Notes: generated from the letters alone by a model not told the origin. A stretch of DNA of 64,000 nt from Candidatus Phosphoribacter hodrii (GCA_016707175.1 JADJIB010000004.1:248001-312000), one strand, 5' to 3'. Counted from the stretch's first letter, positions 34,217 through 42,740 are shown. Made by a program: numbers and translations.

Positions 34217-35136
34217 CCCTGACCTTCGTGCTCATCGCCGGAGCCATCTGCGGCGTCGGCATCCTCGCGCTCGTGCTCCTGCTGGACGTCCGACCGGCCC
34301 GGGGACCGGCTGCTCTGGCCCGCCTCGATCTGGACCGGCGCCGGTTCCGGCGAGAGGCCGTCCTCGAGGTCGACGCCCTGCACGCCTACGAATCGATGCG
34401 GCTACGGCGCGTCGGTGCGGCCCTACGCGAGAGCCTCGAAGCCCGTGGCATCCGGTTGCCGGCTGGCCTGCAGGCTGACCTGGCCATCACCGGACGTTCG
34501 GTCGAGAACCACCTGGCGATCTCGCTGGCCTCGGGGCTCGCCGGACTGATGCTGCCCCTGCTGCTCGTCGCCCCGTTCGCGGCCTTCTTCGGGCTTGGAA
34601 TGGGCCTGGTGCCGCTGTGGATCGCCCTGCTCCTCGGAGCCCTCGGCGCGATCCTGCCCAGCCTGAGCGTGCAGTCCCGGGCAGCCGACCTGCGGCGGGA
34701 CTTCCGGCACGTCGTCAGCAGCTTCTTGGATCTGGTCGCGATGAACCTCAGCGGCGGGCGCGGAGTCCCCGAGGCCCTCGAGGTCGCGAGTTCGGTGTCC
34801 ACCTATTGGGGGATGTCCCGGATCCGGGAGAAGCTGCGTAACGCGCGGCTCCAGGGCGTCACCCCGTGGTCGGCCCTGGGTGAGCTCGGCCAGGAGTTGG
34901 CGATCGACGAACTGCGCGATCTGGCGTCCGCGCTGACCCTCGTGGCCGAGGACGGCGCCAAGGTGCGTGACTCGCTGTTCGCCCGCGCGTCCTCGATGCG
35001 CCAGCGCGAGTTGGCCGATGCCGAGGGGCGCGCCGCCGCCCGCTCGCAATCGATGGTGGTGGCGCAGATGCTGTTGGCGATCGGCTTCCTCACCTTCCTC
35101 ATCTTTCCCGCCGTCGCACGACTGCTCAGCAGTTGA
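34213..35136 (+). CDS. TadC-like membrane platform protein
   Basis: Second T2SS-F platform protein (307 aa). Membrane segments lie near residues 1-22, 100-150 and 285-305. The F domain contains FLDLVAMNLSGGRGVPEALE, the recognisable TadC segment, and ends ARSQSMVVAQMLLAIGFLTFLIFPAV. Its start overlaps tadB by 4 nt. A 151-bp gap follows before the pilin gene, containing TAACCT (35228), possibly a second promoter that raises pilin expression. Confidence 0.87.
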   Translation: MTLTFVLIAGAICGVGILALVLLLDVRPARGPAALARLDLDRRRFRREAVLEVDALHAYESMRLRRVGAALRESLEARGIRLPAGLQADLAITGRSVENHLAISLASGLAGLMLPLLLVAPFAAFFGLGMGLVPLWIALLLGALGAILPSLSVQSRAADLRRDFRHVVSSFLDLVAMNLSGGRGVPEALEVASSVSTYWGMSRIREKLRNARLQGVTPWSALGELGQELAIDELRDLASALTLVAEDGAKVRDSLFARASSMRQRELADAEGRAAARSQSMVVAQMLLAIGFLTFLIFPAVARLLSS

Positions 35137-35287
35137 GTGCCGGGGGAAGACGGGCTCACCGAGCCCGTCAAGTGCCGCCAGGGCGCCAGCGCTCGAAGCG
35201 GTTTCGCAAGGTCACACTGATTCGGGGTAACCTGAGGCGTTCGGTCACGCCGCAGGTCATTCTCGGCAACTGCTGAAAGGGGACGGC

Positions 35288-35506
35288 ATGTACGTCAAGA
35301 GTGTCGGAGCTGCGCACTATCTGGAGGCCGCCCTGCGTGCCCGGCTGGGGCACGCTCGGGCCGACCGGGGTGCCTCGGTCATCGAGTGGGTGATCATCAG
35401 CGCTGTGTTGGTGATCCTCGTCGGGGTCGTCGGAGGCATCCTCTATACGAAGATCAACTCGGCAGCGAATGCGGTCAACCTCGCTCCGGCCGTCGGTGGC
35501 CCCTGA
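35288..35506 (+). CDS. Small Flp/Tad-type pilin
   Basis: A 72-residue prepilin-like protein: a leader of about 30 residues rich in Arg and Ala, then RGASVIEWVIISAVLVILVG. A conserved glutamate lies at position 5 after the likely cleavage glycine, and one hydrophobic helix follows, with a short tail ending NLAPAVGGP. It is the best candidate for the major subunit because it is smallest and has its own upstream gap with AAAGGGG before the ATG. No prepilin peptidase gene lies in the window, so processing must come from elsewhere. Confidence 0.8.
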   Translation: MYVKSVGAAHYLEAALRARLGHARADRGASVIEWVIISAVLVILVGVVGGILYTKINSAANAVNLAPAVGGP

Positions 35507-35921
35507 CCGTCGGCGCGGGGACGCGCAGCCACACGGGGGGCGTCGCGAGCGAGGGTCCAGCGTCATCGAGCTGACCCTCTATATGCCCATCCTCATGCTG
35601 GTCGTCTTCGTTGCCGTCCAGTTCTCGCTGACTTACCTGGGCAACCAGGTGGTGTCGTCGGTGGCTCGAGAGACCGCGCGCGCGGTGCGACAAGGTGCCG
35701 ACACCGGTCAGGCGAACGCGGTCGCGGTGGACTACGCCCAGAAGATCGGTTCCGGGGTGATCTCCAACCTGTCCGTGACGGTCACGCACCCCGACGCCGA
35801 CACGGTCCGTGTCCGGGTCGCCGCTGACACGCTGCACCTGGTGAGCATCTCTTCGCTGAGCCGGGTGAGCGCGGAGGTCCAGGGGCCGATGGAGACCTTC
35901 CGCCCGGACACAGGGCCCTGA
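35469..35921 (+). CDS. TadE-like pseudopilin 1
   Basis: A 150-residue protein with a basic leader, then RGSSVIELTLYMPILMLVVF as the pilin-like helix with glutamate after the cleavage site, and a soluble domain containing VARETARAVRQGADTG. This is the TadE layout. Its 5' end overlaps the pilin gene in another frame; GTG 35496 is an equally good start and would shorten the leader by nine residues. Probably a minor pilin at the pilus base. Confidence 0.8.
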   Translation: MRSTSLRPSVAPDRRRGDAQPHGGRRERGSSVIELTLYMPILMLVVFVAVQFSLTYLGNQVVSSVARETARAVRQGADTGQANAVAVDYAQKIGSGVISNLSVTVTHPDADTVRVRVAADTLHLVSISSLSRVSAEVQGPMETFRPDTGP

Positions 35922-35922
35922 C

Positions 35923-36330
35923 GTGCGCGCGCGTCGTGGTCGGGAGCGCGGGTCGATGGCCATCGAGGTCATCATTCTCGTGCCGATCCTCTTCTCAATG
36001 ATCATGCTCATCGTTGCGGGCGGGCGCCTCGTCCAACGCCAGGGCCAGGTGGATTCCGCGGCGCGAGATGCCGTTCGGGCGGCGTCGATGGAGCGGTCCA
36101 TCGACGCGGCGAGGACGGCAGCCAGCCAGACGGCCAACGTCACCCTGGGCGGCCAACCGTGCCAGACGGCCGACCTCTCGGGCTCAGACTTTCGGGCCGG
36201 TGGGCTCGTGCGGGTGCGTCTGACCTGCACCGTCTCCTACGCCGATCTGGGCCTGGTCGGACTGCCGGGCCAGACGACCGTGACCTCGGTGAGCACCGCC
36301 CCCCTCGACATCTTCCGGAGGGCCGGGTGA
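35923..36330 (+). CDS. TadE-like pseudopilin 2
   Basis: A 135-residue protein with the same plan as the preceding gene: short basic leader, RGSMAIEVIILVPILFSMIM helix, then QGQVDSAARDAVRAAS. Two cysteines (QPCQ and LTC) in the soluble part could form a disulfide. The start is GTG 35923, one base after the previous stop, and its end overlaps the next gene as GTGA. Confidence 0.82.
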   Translation: MRARRGRERGSMAIEVIILVPILFSMIMLIVAGGRLVQRQGQVDSAARDAVRAASMERSIDAARTAASQTANVTLGGQPCQTADLSGSDFRAGGLVRVRLTCTVSYADLGLVGLPGQTTVTSVSTAPLDIFRRAG

Positions 36331-36836
36331 CCCGCGCAGCCCGGCGACAACCGGCCTTCTCCGCTCAGCCGCGGCTGCGGCTGCGGCTGCGGCTGCTGCT
36401 GCGCGGTCGACGTGCCACCGAGCGCGGCGCCTCGACGATCTTCGTCATCGGCATGGTTGCCGTCCTCTTCGCCGTGGCGGGGTTGGCGATCGATGGTGGC
36501 CGCGTGCTCAACGGCAAGGACCGGGCCTACGACGTCGCCGAGCAGGCTGCTCGCGCCGGGGCTAACCAACTCGACATCGCCGCAGTGCGCTCCGCGGGCG
36601 GCGGCCAAGTGCGCCTCGACGAAACGGCCGCCCGCAACGCCGCTGCCGCCTTCGTGGCCTCCGTCCCCGGCTATTCGGTCGAAGGGATCGCGACCTCGCC
36701 GACCCAGGTGACCGTGCGCGTCCGAGGGACGGTCAACAGCGTGCTGTTGAGCCTGGCTGGGTTCAGCACCTTCACCGTTCGGGGAGACGCAACCGCGTCA
36801 CCCGTCACCGGCATCACCTCGGGAGCAATTCCATGA
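36327..36836 (+). CDS. TadG-like pilus protein
   Basis: A 169-residue protein with RGASTIFVIGMVAVLFAVAG (no glutamate at position 5, as is common in TadG N-termini) followed by GLAIDGGRVLNGKDRAYDVAEQAARAGANQLD, the recognised TadG segment. The cytoplasmic leader has an arginine/leucine run encoded by a GCGGCT hexamer repeated about five times (36371-36397), a slippage-prone tract that could vary leader length. The GTG start overlaps the upstream stop and the end overlaps the next gene by 4 nt. Confidence 0.82.
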   Translation: MTRAARRQPAFSAQPRLRLRLRLLLRGRRATERGASTIFVIGMVAVLFAVAGLAIDGGRVLNGKDRAYDVAEQAARAGANQLDIAAVRSAGGGQVRLDETAARNAAAAFVASVPGYSVEGIATSPTQVTVRVRGTVNSVLLSLAGFSTFTVRGDATASPVTGITSGAIP

Positions 36837-39742
36837 GTGGACAGAGCGAACGCGGCCTGTTGGAGCGGACCACGACCACCACGCCACCGAGCGGACCGGA
36901 GCGGTTCCGCCCGGCTCCCGCCCCCGCCCAGCGGGCTCCGCTAGGCGTGCGGTTGCTGAGCGCGCTTGGCCTGCTCGCATTGGTCATCGGGGTCCCGGCC
37001 CTGCTGTTCTGGCTGTCCGGACCGCCGCCGATCCCCACGCGGTTGCCCACCCGTGAAGACATCACGGGGCAGATCGGCATCGAGCAGGTCGTGACGATCC
37101 TCGTCGCCATCGTCTGGCTCGCGTGGTTGCAGTTCGTCGCCTGTGTCATCGTCGAGGCGTTCGCGGCGGTGCGCGATGGCGGCATACCCAAGGCGTTGCC
37201 CTTCTCCGGGCCCAGCCAGCGGTTGGCGCGGGTCTTGGTCGGGGCCCTGCTGCTGTCGGGAGTCGTCGCCGGACAGGTGTCCGCCGTCGTCTCGGCCGTC
37301 TCTGCGGAGAACCTCCGCGCGACCTCGTCGATCTCGCAGTCGGTCGCGACCTCAAGCGCCGTTGCCCCCACGACCGAAGCCCCGGCGACAGCAACCGCGG
37401 CCACCCAGCTGCCCTCGACAGCGGTCGGTGCCCACCCCGACGGCCCGAAGGTCTACACCGTCGCCCCACCGGTCGGTCGCCATCACGACTCCCTGTGGGA
37501 CATCGCCGAACGCCATCTGGGTGACGGTCGCCGCTACAACGAGATCTTCGCCCTCAACGAGGGCCGCGCGCAGCCCGACGGTCGGGCCCTGCACCTGGCC
37601 CGGCTGATCCAGCCGGGTTGGCAACTGGTGATGCCCGAAGATGCGATCGGCGTGGAGCGCATGCACCTGGAGTCGGCCCCCGTGCCGTCGTCCGCTGCGA
37701 GCGAGTCTGCGGCCACGCGTGCCGTCCCCGGCACCGAACGGGCCGAGGCCGGCACCGCCGGAGACCTCGCCCAAGGGGCCGGCTCCGTCGGCGCTGTCAG
37801 CACCGCAGCAGCCAGCACCGCGGCCGCGAGCACCTCGGCCGTCAGTGACGCGTCCTCGGTCGACCAGGGTGGCACCGGCGGCATCCTCGACGTGAGCAGC
37901 CCGGCTGCCCCGGTCAACCCGCTGGTGGCGGCGTTCGCCATGAGCGGCACCTTCGCCGCGTGCCTGCTGGCCGCGGTCCTGCGTCACCGCCGCCGCAGCG
38001 GTGGTGGGGGGCAGGCTGGCGACGACGCTCTCGACGTCGAGGTCGGCCTGCGCGCCGGCGCCGACCCCCGCCGCCTGGCCTTCGTCGACGGCGCCCTGCG
38101 GGCCTTGGCCACCGACTGCTCCGCCACCGGGCTGCCCGTGCCCCAGATCTACGCTGCTCGCGCCGATGACGAGACCTTCACCGTGCTGCTGTCCCCTTCC
38201 CGCGCCGATGCGCCCGACCGGTGGTCGGTGCACGACGACGGCGCGCGTTGGGAGATGCAGCGCTCGATGCTCGGTCGAGGAGCGGCAACCGGCCCCGCGG
38301 CATACCCGGCGCTGGTGTCCTTGGGTCGCGACCGTCAGGGGCGCGACGTGTTCGTCGATCTCGAGGCAGCCGGAGGGCCCATCCAGGTCAGCGGTGACGG
38401 GGTGGTCGCCGGTCAGGTCATCACGGCCCTGGCCGTCCAACTGGCCACGGTGCCGTGGACGGACGGCGTCACGGTGAGCGCCTTCGGGTTGCCCAAGCAC
38501 GTGCGGGCCATCGCTGCGGACCGGATTCGCGTCGTCGACAACCCGCAGGACGTCGTCCGCCGGTTCGGCGAGCGCTCCGGCGTCCAGGGCCAGGACGTGC
38601 TCACCGGCCGGGTCGTTCGGCCCGTGGACGTGCTGCCGGAGTATCTCTTGGCGGCGACCCCGCTCGAGGCCGATGTGGCGCTCGCGCTGGCGTCGGTCAC
38701 GTCGGGAGGTCGGCACCCGTTCGGTTTCGTCGGCGCCGGTCAGGTGCCCGGCGCCGCGTGGGTCGCCCATGTCGATGAGGCCGGGACCCTGACGTTGCCC
38801 CTGCTGGACATCGAGGTCAGCGCCCACCGGGTGGTGCCGCGGACGCTCGACGCGTTGGCGGAGTTGTTCATGGCTGCCTCGCAGCCCCAGGCCGGTCCGC
38901 CCGCGGGCGCTGCGGCCGCGCCGGGGGCTCCCGCCGTGGCACTCGCGCCCCCTCCTGCCGTGGTGCAGGACGACGCCCTGCTGCGCACCGCCGCCGCGTC
39001 GGTCAGCCTGCTCGGCCCGCTCACGTTGTCTGCACCTGGCCGGATCGACCCGAGCCAGATCCCGTTGGCCGAGGAGATCGTCGCCTACCTCGCCGTGAAT
39101 CCCGGTGGGGTCCACAGCGGGGTCCTGGCGGCAGCCATCTGGCCCCGCGGGGTCGGCCAGGCGGTCGCGTCGGCAACGATCGACCGCGTGCGCGACTGGC
39201 TGGGCACCGACGCGGACGGCAACTATCGGCTCATGCTCGACCCGTCCGGGCGGCTGCGGCTCTCGGACGCCGTCGGCGTCGACTGGTTTGCGTTCTGCAC
39301 CCTCACGCAGCGGGCCGGTGCGGCTCGATCCCCGCAAGAGGAATCCGAGTTGCTGCGTCGGGCGCTGCGCCTGGTCCGCGGCCAGATGCTCGAAGCGAGC
39401 GCACCGGGGCGGTTCTCGTGGCTGGCCCGCACGACGCTCACCCGCACCGTGGAGCAGTCCGTCGTCTCGGTGGCGCACCGGCTTGTTGTCCTGGCCGAGC
39501 GCGAGCCCGACCCCGAGGGAGCGGCCGTCGCGGCTGCGCTCGGGTTGCGGATGGCGCCGCTGTCCCAACTGCTGTGGCGTGACCTGATCGCCGCCCAGCA
39601 CGCCGGGCACGGCACCGAGGCCATGAAGGGCGCGGTTGCCGAGATGGCCCGGGTCTTGGACGGTGCGGACGTCCCGATGGAGGGCGAGACCGAGGCCCTC
39701 ATCGCCCACCTCTCCGGGCCTGGGTCGGCCGCGCAGGCCTGA
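36833..39742 (+). CDS. Membrane protein with LysM-like and BTAD domains
   Basis: A protein of 969 aa with three membrane segments near residues 37-60, 83-105 and 130-150, then a Thr/Ala-rich linker. A LysM-like domain follows (HDSLWDIAERHLGDGRRYNE, about residues 220-265), then a long Ser/Ala/Thr linker, a fourth membrane helix near 362, a central region, and a C-terminal winged-helix plus BTAD repeat domain from about 720. BTAD domains are known from SARP-type activators; here one is tied to the membrane, probably on the cytoplasmic side. Such proteins are typical of actinobacterial Tad loci and may link cell-wall state to pilus assembly, but this is inference. Last gene of the operon. Confidence 0.82.
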   Translation: MSGQSERGLLERTTTTTPPSGPERFRPAPAPAQRAPLGVRLLSALGLLALVIGVPALLFWLSGPPPIPTRLPTREDITGQIGIEQVVTILVAIVWLAWLQFVACVIVEAFAAVRDGGIPKALPFSGPSQRLARVLVGALLLSGVVAGQVSAVVSAVSAENLRATSSISQSVATSSAVAPTTEAPATATAATQLPSTAVGAHPDGPKVYTVAPPVGRHHDSLWDIAERHLGDGRRYNEIFALNEGRAQPDGRALHLARLIQPGWQLVMPEDAIGVERMHLESAPVPSSAASESAATRAVPGTERAEAGTAGDLAQGAGSVGAVSTAAASTAAASTSAVSDASSVDQGGTGGILDVSSPAAPVNPLVAAFAMSGTFAACLLAAVLRHRRRSGGGGQAGDDALDVEVGLRAGADPRRLAFVDGALRALATDCSATGLPVPQIYAARADDETFTVLLSPSRADAPDRWSVHDDGARWEMQRSMLGRGAATGPAAYPALVSLGRDRQGRDVFVDLEAAGGPIQVSGDGVVAGQVITALAVQLATVPWTDGVTVSAFGLPKHVRAIAADRIRVVDNPQDVVRRFGERSGVQGQDVLTGRVVRPVDVLPEYLLAATPLEADVALALASVTSGGRHPFGFVGAGQVPGAAWVAHVDEAGTLTLPLLDIEVSAHRVVPRTLDALAELFMAASQPQAGPPAGAAAAPGAPAVALAPPPAVVQDDALLRTAAASVSLLGPLTLSAPGRIDPSQIPLAEEIVAYLAVNPGGVHSGVLAAAIWPRGVGQAVASATIDRVRDWLGTDADGNYRLMLDPSGRLRLSDAVGVDWFAFCTLTQRAGAARSPQEESELLRRALRLVRGQMLEASAPGRFSWLARTTLTRTVEQSVVSVAHRLVVLAEREPDPEGAAVAAALGLRMAPLSQLLWRDLIAAQHAGHGTEAMKGAVAEMARVLDGADVPMEGETEALIAHLSGPGSAAQA

Positions 39743-39757
39743 CCGCGCGCGTCCGCT

Positions 39758-39791
39758 CACGGCATACCGGCTAGGCCTCGTATGCCGCGTG
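39758..39791. repeat. Inverted octamer pair at the end of the Tad operon
   Basis: CGGCATAC (39760) and GTATGCCG (39780) face each other across 12 nt, with flanking CAC and CGTG nearly continuing the stem. It lies 17 bp after the last Tad-operon stop and just before the deoA promoter, where a terminator would be expected; no other hairpin is present. Confidence 0.6.
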
Positions 39792-39800
39792 ATGGTGAGC

Positions 39801-39806
39801 CATGAT
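39801..39806 (+). promoter_or_regulatory. -10 box of leaderless deoA
   Basis: CATGAT ends 7 nt before ATG 39814. The same CATGATGG-to-ATG arrangement precedes the PH-like gene at 54243, which helps fix both starts. Confidence 0.45.
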
Positions 39807-39813
39807 GGGCGCC

Positions 39814-41124
39814 ATGACGACCCCCGCCAGCGCAGCCCCCGAGCCGTTCGACGCCGTCGATGTCATCGTCACCAAACGCAACAAGGGCGACTTGAGCGAC
39901 GGGCAGATCGACTGGGTCATCGACGCTTACACGCGGGGCGTTGTCGCCGACGAGCAGATGTCCTCGCTCGCGATGGCGATCCTGCTCAACGGGATGACCC
40001 GCCGCGAGATCGCCCGGTGGACGGGGGCGATGATCGCCTCAGGCGAGCGGATGGACTTCTCGTCGCTGTCGCGTCCCACTGCGGACAAGCACTCCACCGG
40101 CGGGGTCGGCGACATGATCACGCTGCCCCTGGCACCCCTCGTCGCGGCGTGCGGAGTGGCCGTGCCGCAACTGTCCGGCCGCGGTCTCGGCCACACCGGT
40201 GGCACCCTCGACAAGCTTGAGTCCATCCCGGGGTGGCGCGCCTCGGTGAGCAACGAGCAGATGCTGCGCCAACTCGAGGAGGTCGGCGCGGTCATCTGCG
40301 CGGCGGGCGCCGGCCTCGCACCGGCCGACAAGAAGCTCTATGCCCTCCGCGATGTCACGGGCACCGTCGAGGCGATCCCGCTCATCGCCAGCTCGATCAT
40401 GAGCAAGAAGATCGCCGAGGGGACCGGGGCGCTCGTGCTCGACGTCAAGGTCGGCTCCGGTGCCTTCATGAAGGACGTAGCCCAGGCCCAGGAACTGGCC
40501 CGGACCATGGTGGCGCTGGGGACCGACGCTGGGGTCAAGACGGTTGCGATGCTCACCAACATGCAGACCCCGCTGGGCCTCACCGCGGGCAACGCCCTTG
40601 AGGTGCGTCAGTCGGTCGAGGTGCTCGCCGGCGGTGGTCCTCCGGACGTCGTCGACCTGACCCTCACGCTGGCCCGGGAGATGCTGGCAGCCGCCGGCCG
40701 CGAGGAGATCGACCCGGCCGACGCGTTGGCGGACGGGCGCGCGATGGACGTGTGGCACCGGATGATCCAAGCGCAGGGCGGCGACTCGCACGCGCTGCTG
40801 CCGTGGGCGCGGGAGACCCATGAGGTGCGGGCGCCCGGCACGGGGGTGCTGACCCAACTCGACGCCCTCAAGGTCGGGGTGGCCGCCTGGCGGCTCGGTG
40901 CTGGCCGGGCTCGCAAGGAAGACCCGGTGCAGGCCGGGGCCGGTGTCGTCATGCACGCCAAACCGGGTGCCTACGTCCGGGCCGGCGACCCGCTGCTCAC
41001 CCTGCACACCGACACCCCCGAACGCTTCGAGCGCGCGCTGGAGGCGTTGGAGGGTGCGTGGTTCATCGCGCCCGAAGGGTCCCGTCCCGACCTGCTGCCC
41101 CTCGTCATCGACCGGATCAGCTGA
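39814..41124 (+). CDS. deoA: Thymidine (pyrimidine-nucleoside) phosphorylase
   Basis: Splits thymidine, deoxyuridine or uridine with phosphate, releasing base and (deoxy)ribose 1-phosphate. It has the family signature DKHSTGGVGDMITLPLAP followed by SGRGLGHTGGTLDKLESIPG, both phosphate/substrate segments, and VKVGSGAFMK with the active-site lysine. The product is 436 aa. The start is ATG 39814 rather than 39802 or 39805 because those two ATGs lie in the putative -10 box. It begins a deoA-cupin-add group that logically continues the importer-cdd operon ending 18.6 kb upstream. Confidence 0.95.
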   Translation: MTTPASAAPEPFDAVDVIVTKRNKGDLSDGQIDWVIDAYTRGVVADEQMSSLAMAILLNGMTRREIARWTGAMIASGERMDFSSLSRPTADKHSTGGVGDMITLPLAPLVAACGVAVPQLSGRGLGHTGGTLDKLESIPGWRASVSNEQMLRQLEEVGAVICAAGAGLAPADKKLYALRDVTGTVEAIPLIASSIMSKKIAEGTGALVLDVKVGSGAFMKDVAQAQELARTMVALGTDAGVKTVAMLTNMQTPLGLTAGNALEVRQSVEVLAGGGPPDVVDLTLTLAREMLAAAGREEIDPADALADGRAMDVWHRMIQAQGGDSHALLPWARETHEVRAPGTGVLTQLDALKVGVAAWRLGAGRARKEDPVQAGAGVVMHAKPGAYVRAGDPLLTLHTDTPERFERALEALEGAWFIAPEGSRPDLLPLVIDRIS

Positions 41125-41169
41125 CCCGCGGACCGGCCGCACGGCATACGCGGGGGCTCGCGAACCCTC

Positions 41170-41175
41170 TAGGCT
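41170..41175 (+). promoter_or_regulatory. -10 box of the leaderless cupin gene
   Basis: TAGGCT ends 6 nt before ATG 41182, so the cupin-add pair has its own leaderless promoter after deoA. Confidence 0.5.
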
Positions 41176-41181
41176 GCGAGG

Positions 41182-41535
41182 ATGCCGCACGTCACCACCG
41201 CGCCGACGCGGATCCCGGTCCCTGGGGGCAAGGTCATCGACGAACACGTGGGAGCCGCATCGACCGGCACCGACGCCGTGTCAGTCGCTCACATGGTCGC
41301 CCCGCCCGGGTGGGAAGAGCCTTACCAGACACCACAATTCGACGAAATCACCGTCGTCGTCAGGGGCTCGATCCACGTGGACTGCGACGGCGTCCGTCAC
41401 GAGGTCCACGCCGGACAGTCGATCGTCACGACCGCAGGCGAACGCATCCGGTATGCCGCCGGCCCCGACGGCGCAGAGTATGTCGCCGTCTGCCTGCCCG
41501 CCTTCACCCCCGACCGCGTCCACCGAGAGGACTGA
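41182..41535 (+). CDS. Small cupin-fold protein
   Basis: Single-domain cupin of 117 aa. The two cupin motifs appear as FDEITVVVRGSIHVDCDG and HAGQSIVTTAGERIRY. Only part of the usual metal-ligand set (two His, Glu, His) is present, so metal binding is uncertain. It sits between deoA and add, with the add start 2 nt after its stop, so it is co-transcribed with adenosine deaminase. Its role could be isomerase-like or regulatory in nucleoside breakdown; the substrate is unknown. Confidence 0.8.
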   Translation: MPHVTTAPTRIPVPGGKVIDEHVGAASTGTDAVSVAHMVAPPGWEEPYQTPQFDEITVVVRGSIHVDCDGVRHEVHAGQSIVTTAGERIRYAAGPDGAEYVAVCLPAFTPDRVHRED

Positions 41536-41537
41536 CC

Positions 41538-42740
41538 GTGAGCCCGCGGCCTGACCCGAGCCCGAGCCCGCGCTCCGGTCCTGATCTCGCGACGATCATC
41601 GCGGCCCCGAAGGTGCTCCTGCACGACCACCTCGACGGGGGAGTGCGCCCCCAGACGGTCATCGAGATCGCCGAACAGATCGGGTATGCCGACCTGCCGA
41701 GCACCGACGTCGCCGAGTTGGACCAGTGGTTCCGCGACAGCGCCGACTCGGGCTCGCTCGTGCGCTATCTGCAGACCTTCGACCAGACGGTGGCGGTCAT
41801 GCAGACCGAGGAGGGGCTGCACCGGATCGCCAAGGAGTGCGTCCTCGACCTTGCCACCGACGGCGTCGTCTATGCCGAGAGTCGCTATGCCCCCGAGCAG
41901 CACCTGGCCGAGGGCCTGACCCTCGAGCAGGTCGTCGAGTCGGTCAACGCCGGCTTCCGGGACGGCGAGCGCGAGGCTGCGGCAGCCGGTCACCCGATCC
42001 AGGTCACGGCGCTGCTCACGGCGATGCGCCATGCGGCCAAGAGCTCGGAGATCGCCCGGTTGGCCGTGCGTTACCGCGACGACGGGGTGGCCGGATTCGA
42101 CATCGCCGGGGCCGAGGACGGTCACCCGCCGACCCGCCACCTGGACGCGTTCGAATACCTGCAGCGCGAGAACGCCCACTTCACCATCCACGCGGGCGAA
42201 GCCTTCGGATTGCCGAGCATCTGGGAGGCCATCCAGTACTGCTCGGCTGATCGGCTCGGCCACGGGGTGCGGATCGTCGACGACATCACCATCGACGGGG
42301 TGCCCGTGCCCCTCTGGGTGGCTCAGGCGCACGCCGCGCACGTCAACACCTACGACGAGGTCGACCTGTCGACGGTGCGGCTCGGGAGGCTCGCGGCATA
42401 CATCCGCGACTCCCGGATCCCCCTGGAGATGTGCCCGAGCAGCAACCTGCAGACCGGCGCCGCGCGGAGCATCGGCCTGCACCCGATCTCCCTGTTGTTG
42501 CGCCTGCGGTTCCGGGTCACGCTCAACACCGACAACCGGTTGATGAGCGGCACCTCGATGTCACGCGAGGCTGCGCTGCTCGTCGAGCACGCCGGGTGGA
42601 CGTTGGGCGATCTCCGCTGGGTGACGATCAACGCGATGAAGTCGGCGTTCCTGCCGTTCGACGAGCGGCTCGCGTTCATCGACGACACGATCAAGCCGGG
42701 GTATGCCGCCCTCGGCGCCTCTGCGTCGGCCCCTCGGTAG
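41538..42740 (+). CDS. add: Adenosine deaminase
   Basis: Deaminates adenosine and deoxyadenosine to inosine and deoxyinosine, substrates for purine nucleoside phosphorylase. The 400-aa protein has the zinc motif HDHLDGG near residue 30, the HAGE motif with the catalytic glutamate, SADRLGHGVRI and the C-terminal metal aspartate in LNTDNRLMSG. The start is GTG 41538, 2 nt after the cupin stop; an apparent upstream extension is a different-frame shadow of deoA and cupin. The C-terminus ends in a Ser/Ala-rich tail encoded by a small tandem DNA repeat. Confidence 0.95.
   Translation: MSPRPDPSPSPRSGPDLATIIAAPKVLLHDHLDGGVRPQTVIEIAEQIGYADLPSTDVAELDQWFRDSADSGSLVRYLQTFDQTVAVMQTEEGLHRIAKECVLDLATDGVVYAESRYAPEQHLAEGLTLEQVVESVNAGFRDGEREAAAAGHPIQVTALLTAMRHAAKSSEIARLAVRYRDDGVAGFDIAGAEDGHPPTRHLDAFEYLQRENAHFTIHAGEAFGLPSIWEAIQYCSADRLGHGVRIVDDITIDGVPVPLWVAQAHAAHVNTYDEVDLSTVRLGRLAAYIRDSRIPLEMCPSSNLQTGAARSIGLHPISLLLRLRFRVTLNTDNRLMSGTSMSREAALLVEHAGWTLGDLRWVTINAMKSAFLPFDERLAFIDDTIKPGYAALGASASAPR

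Noticed and set aside
37352..39760. 802-aa open frame opposite the LysM-BTAD gene
   Set aside because: Gly/Arg/His-rich shadow composition; the plus-strand protein has clear domains.
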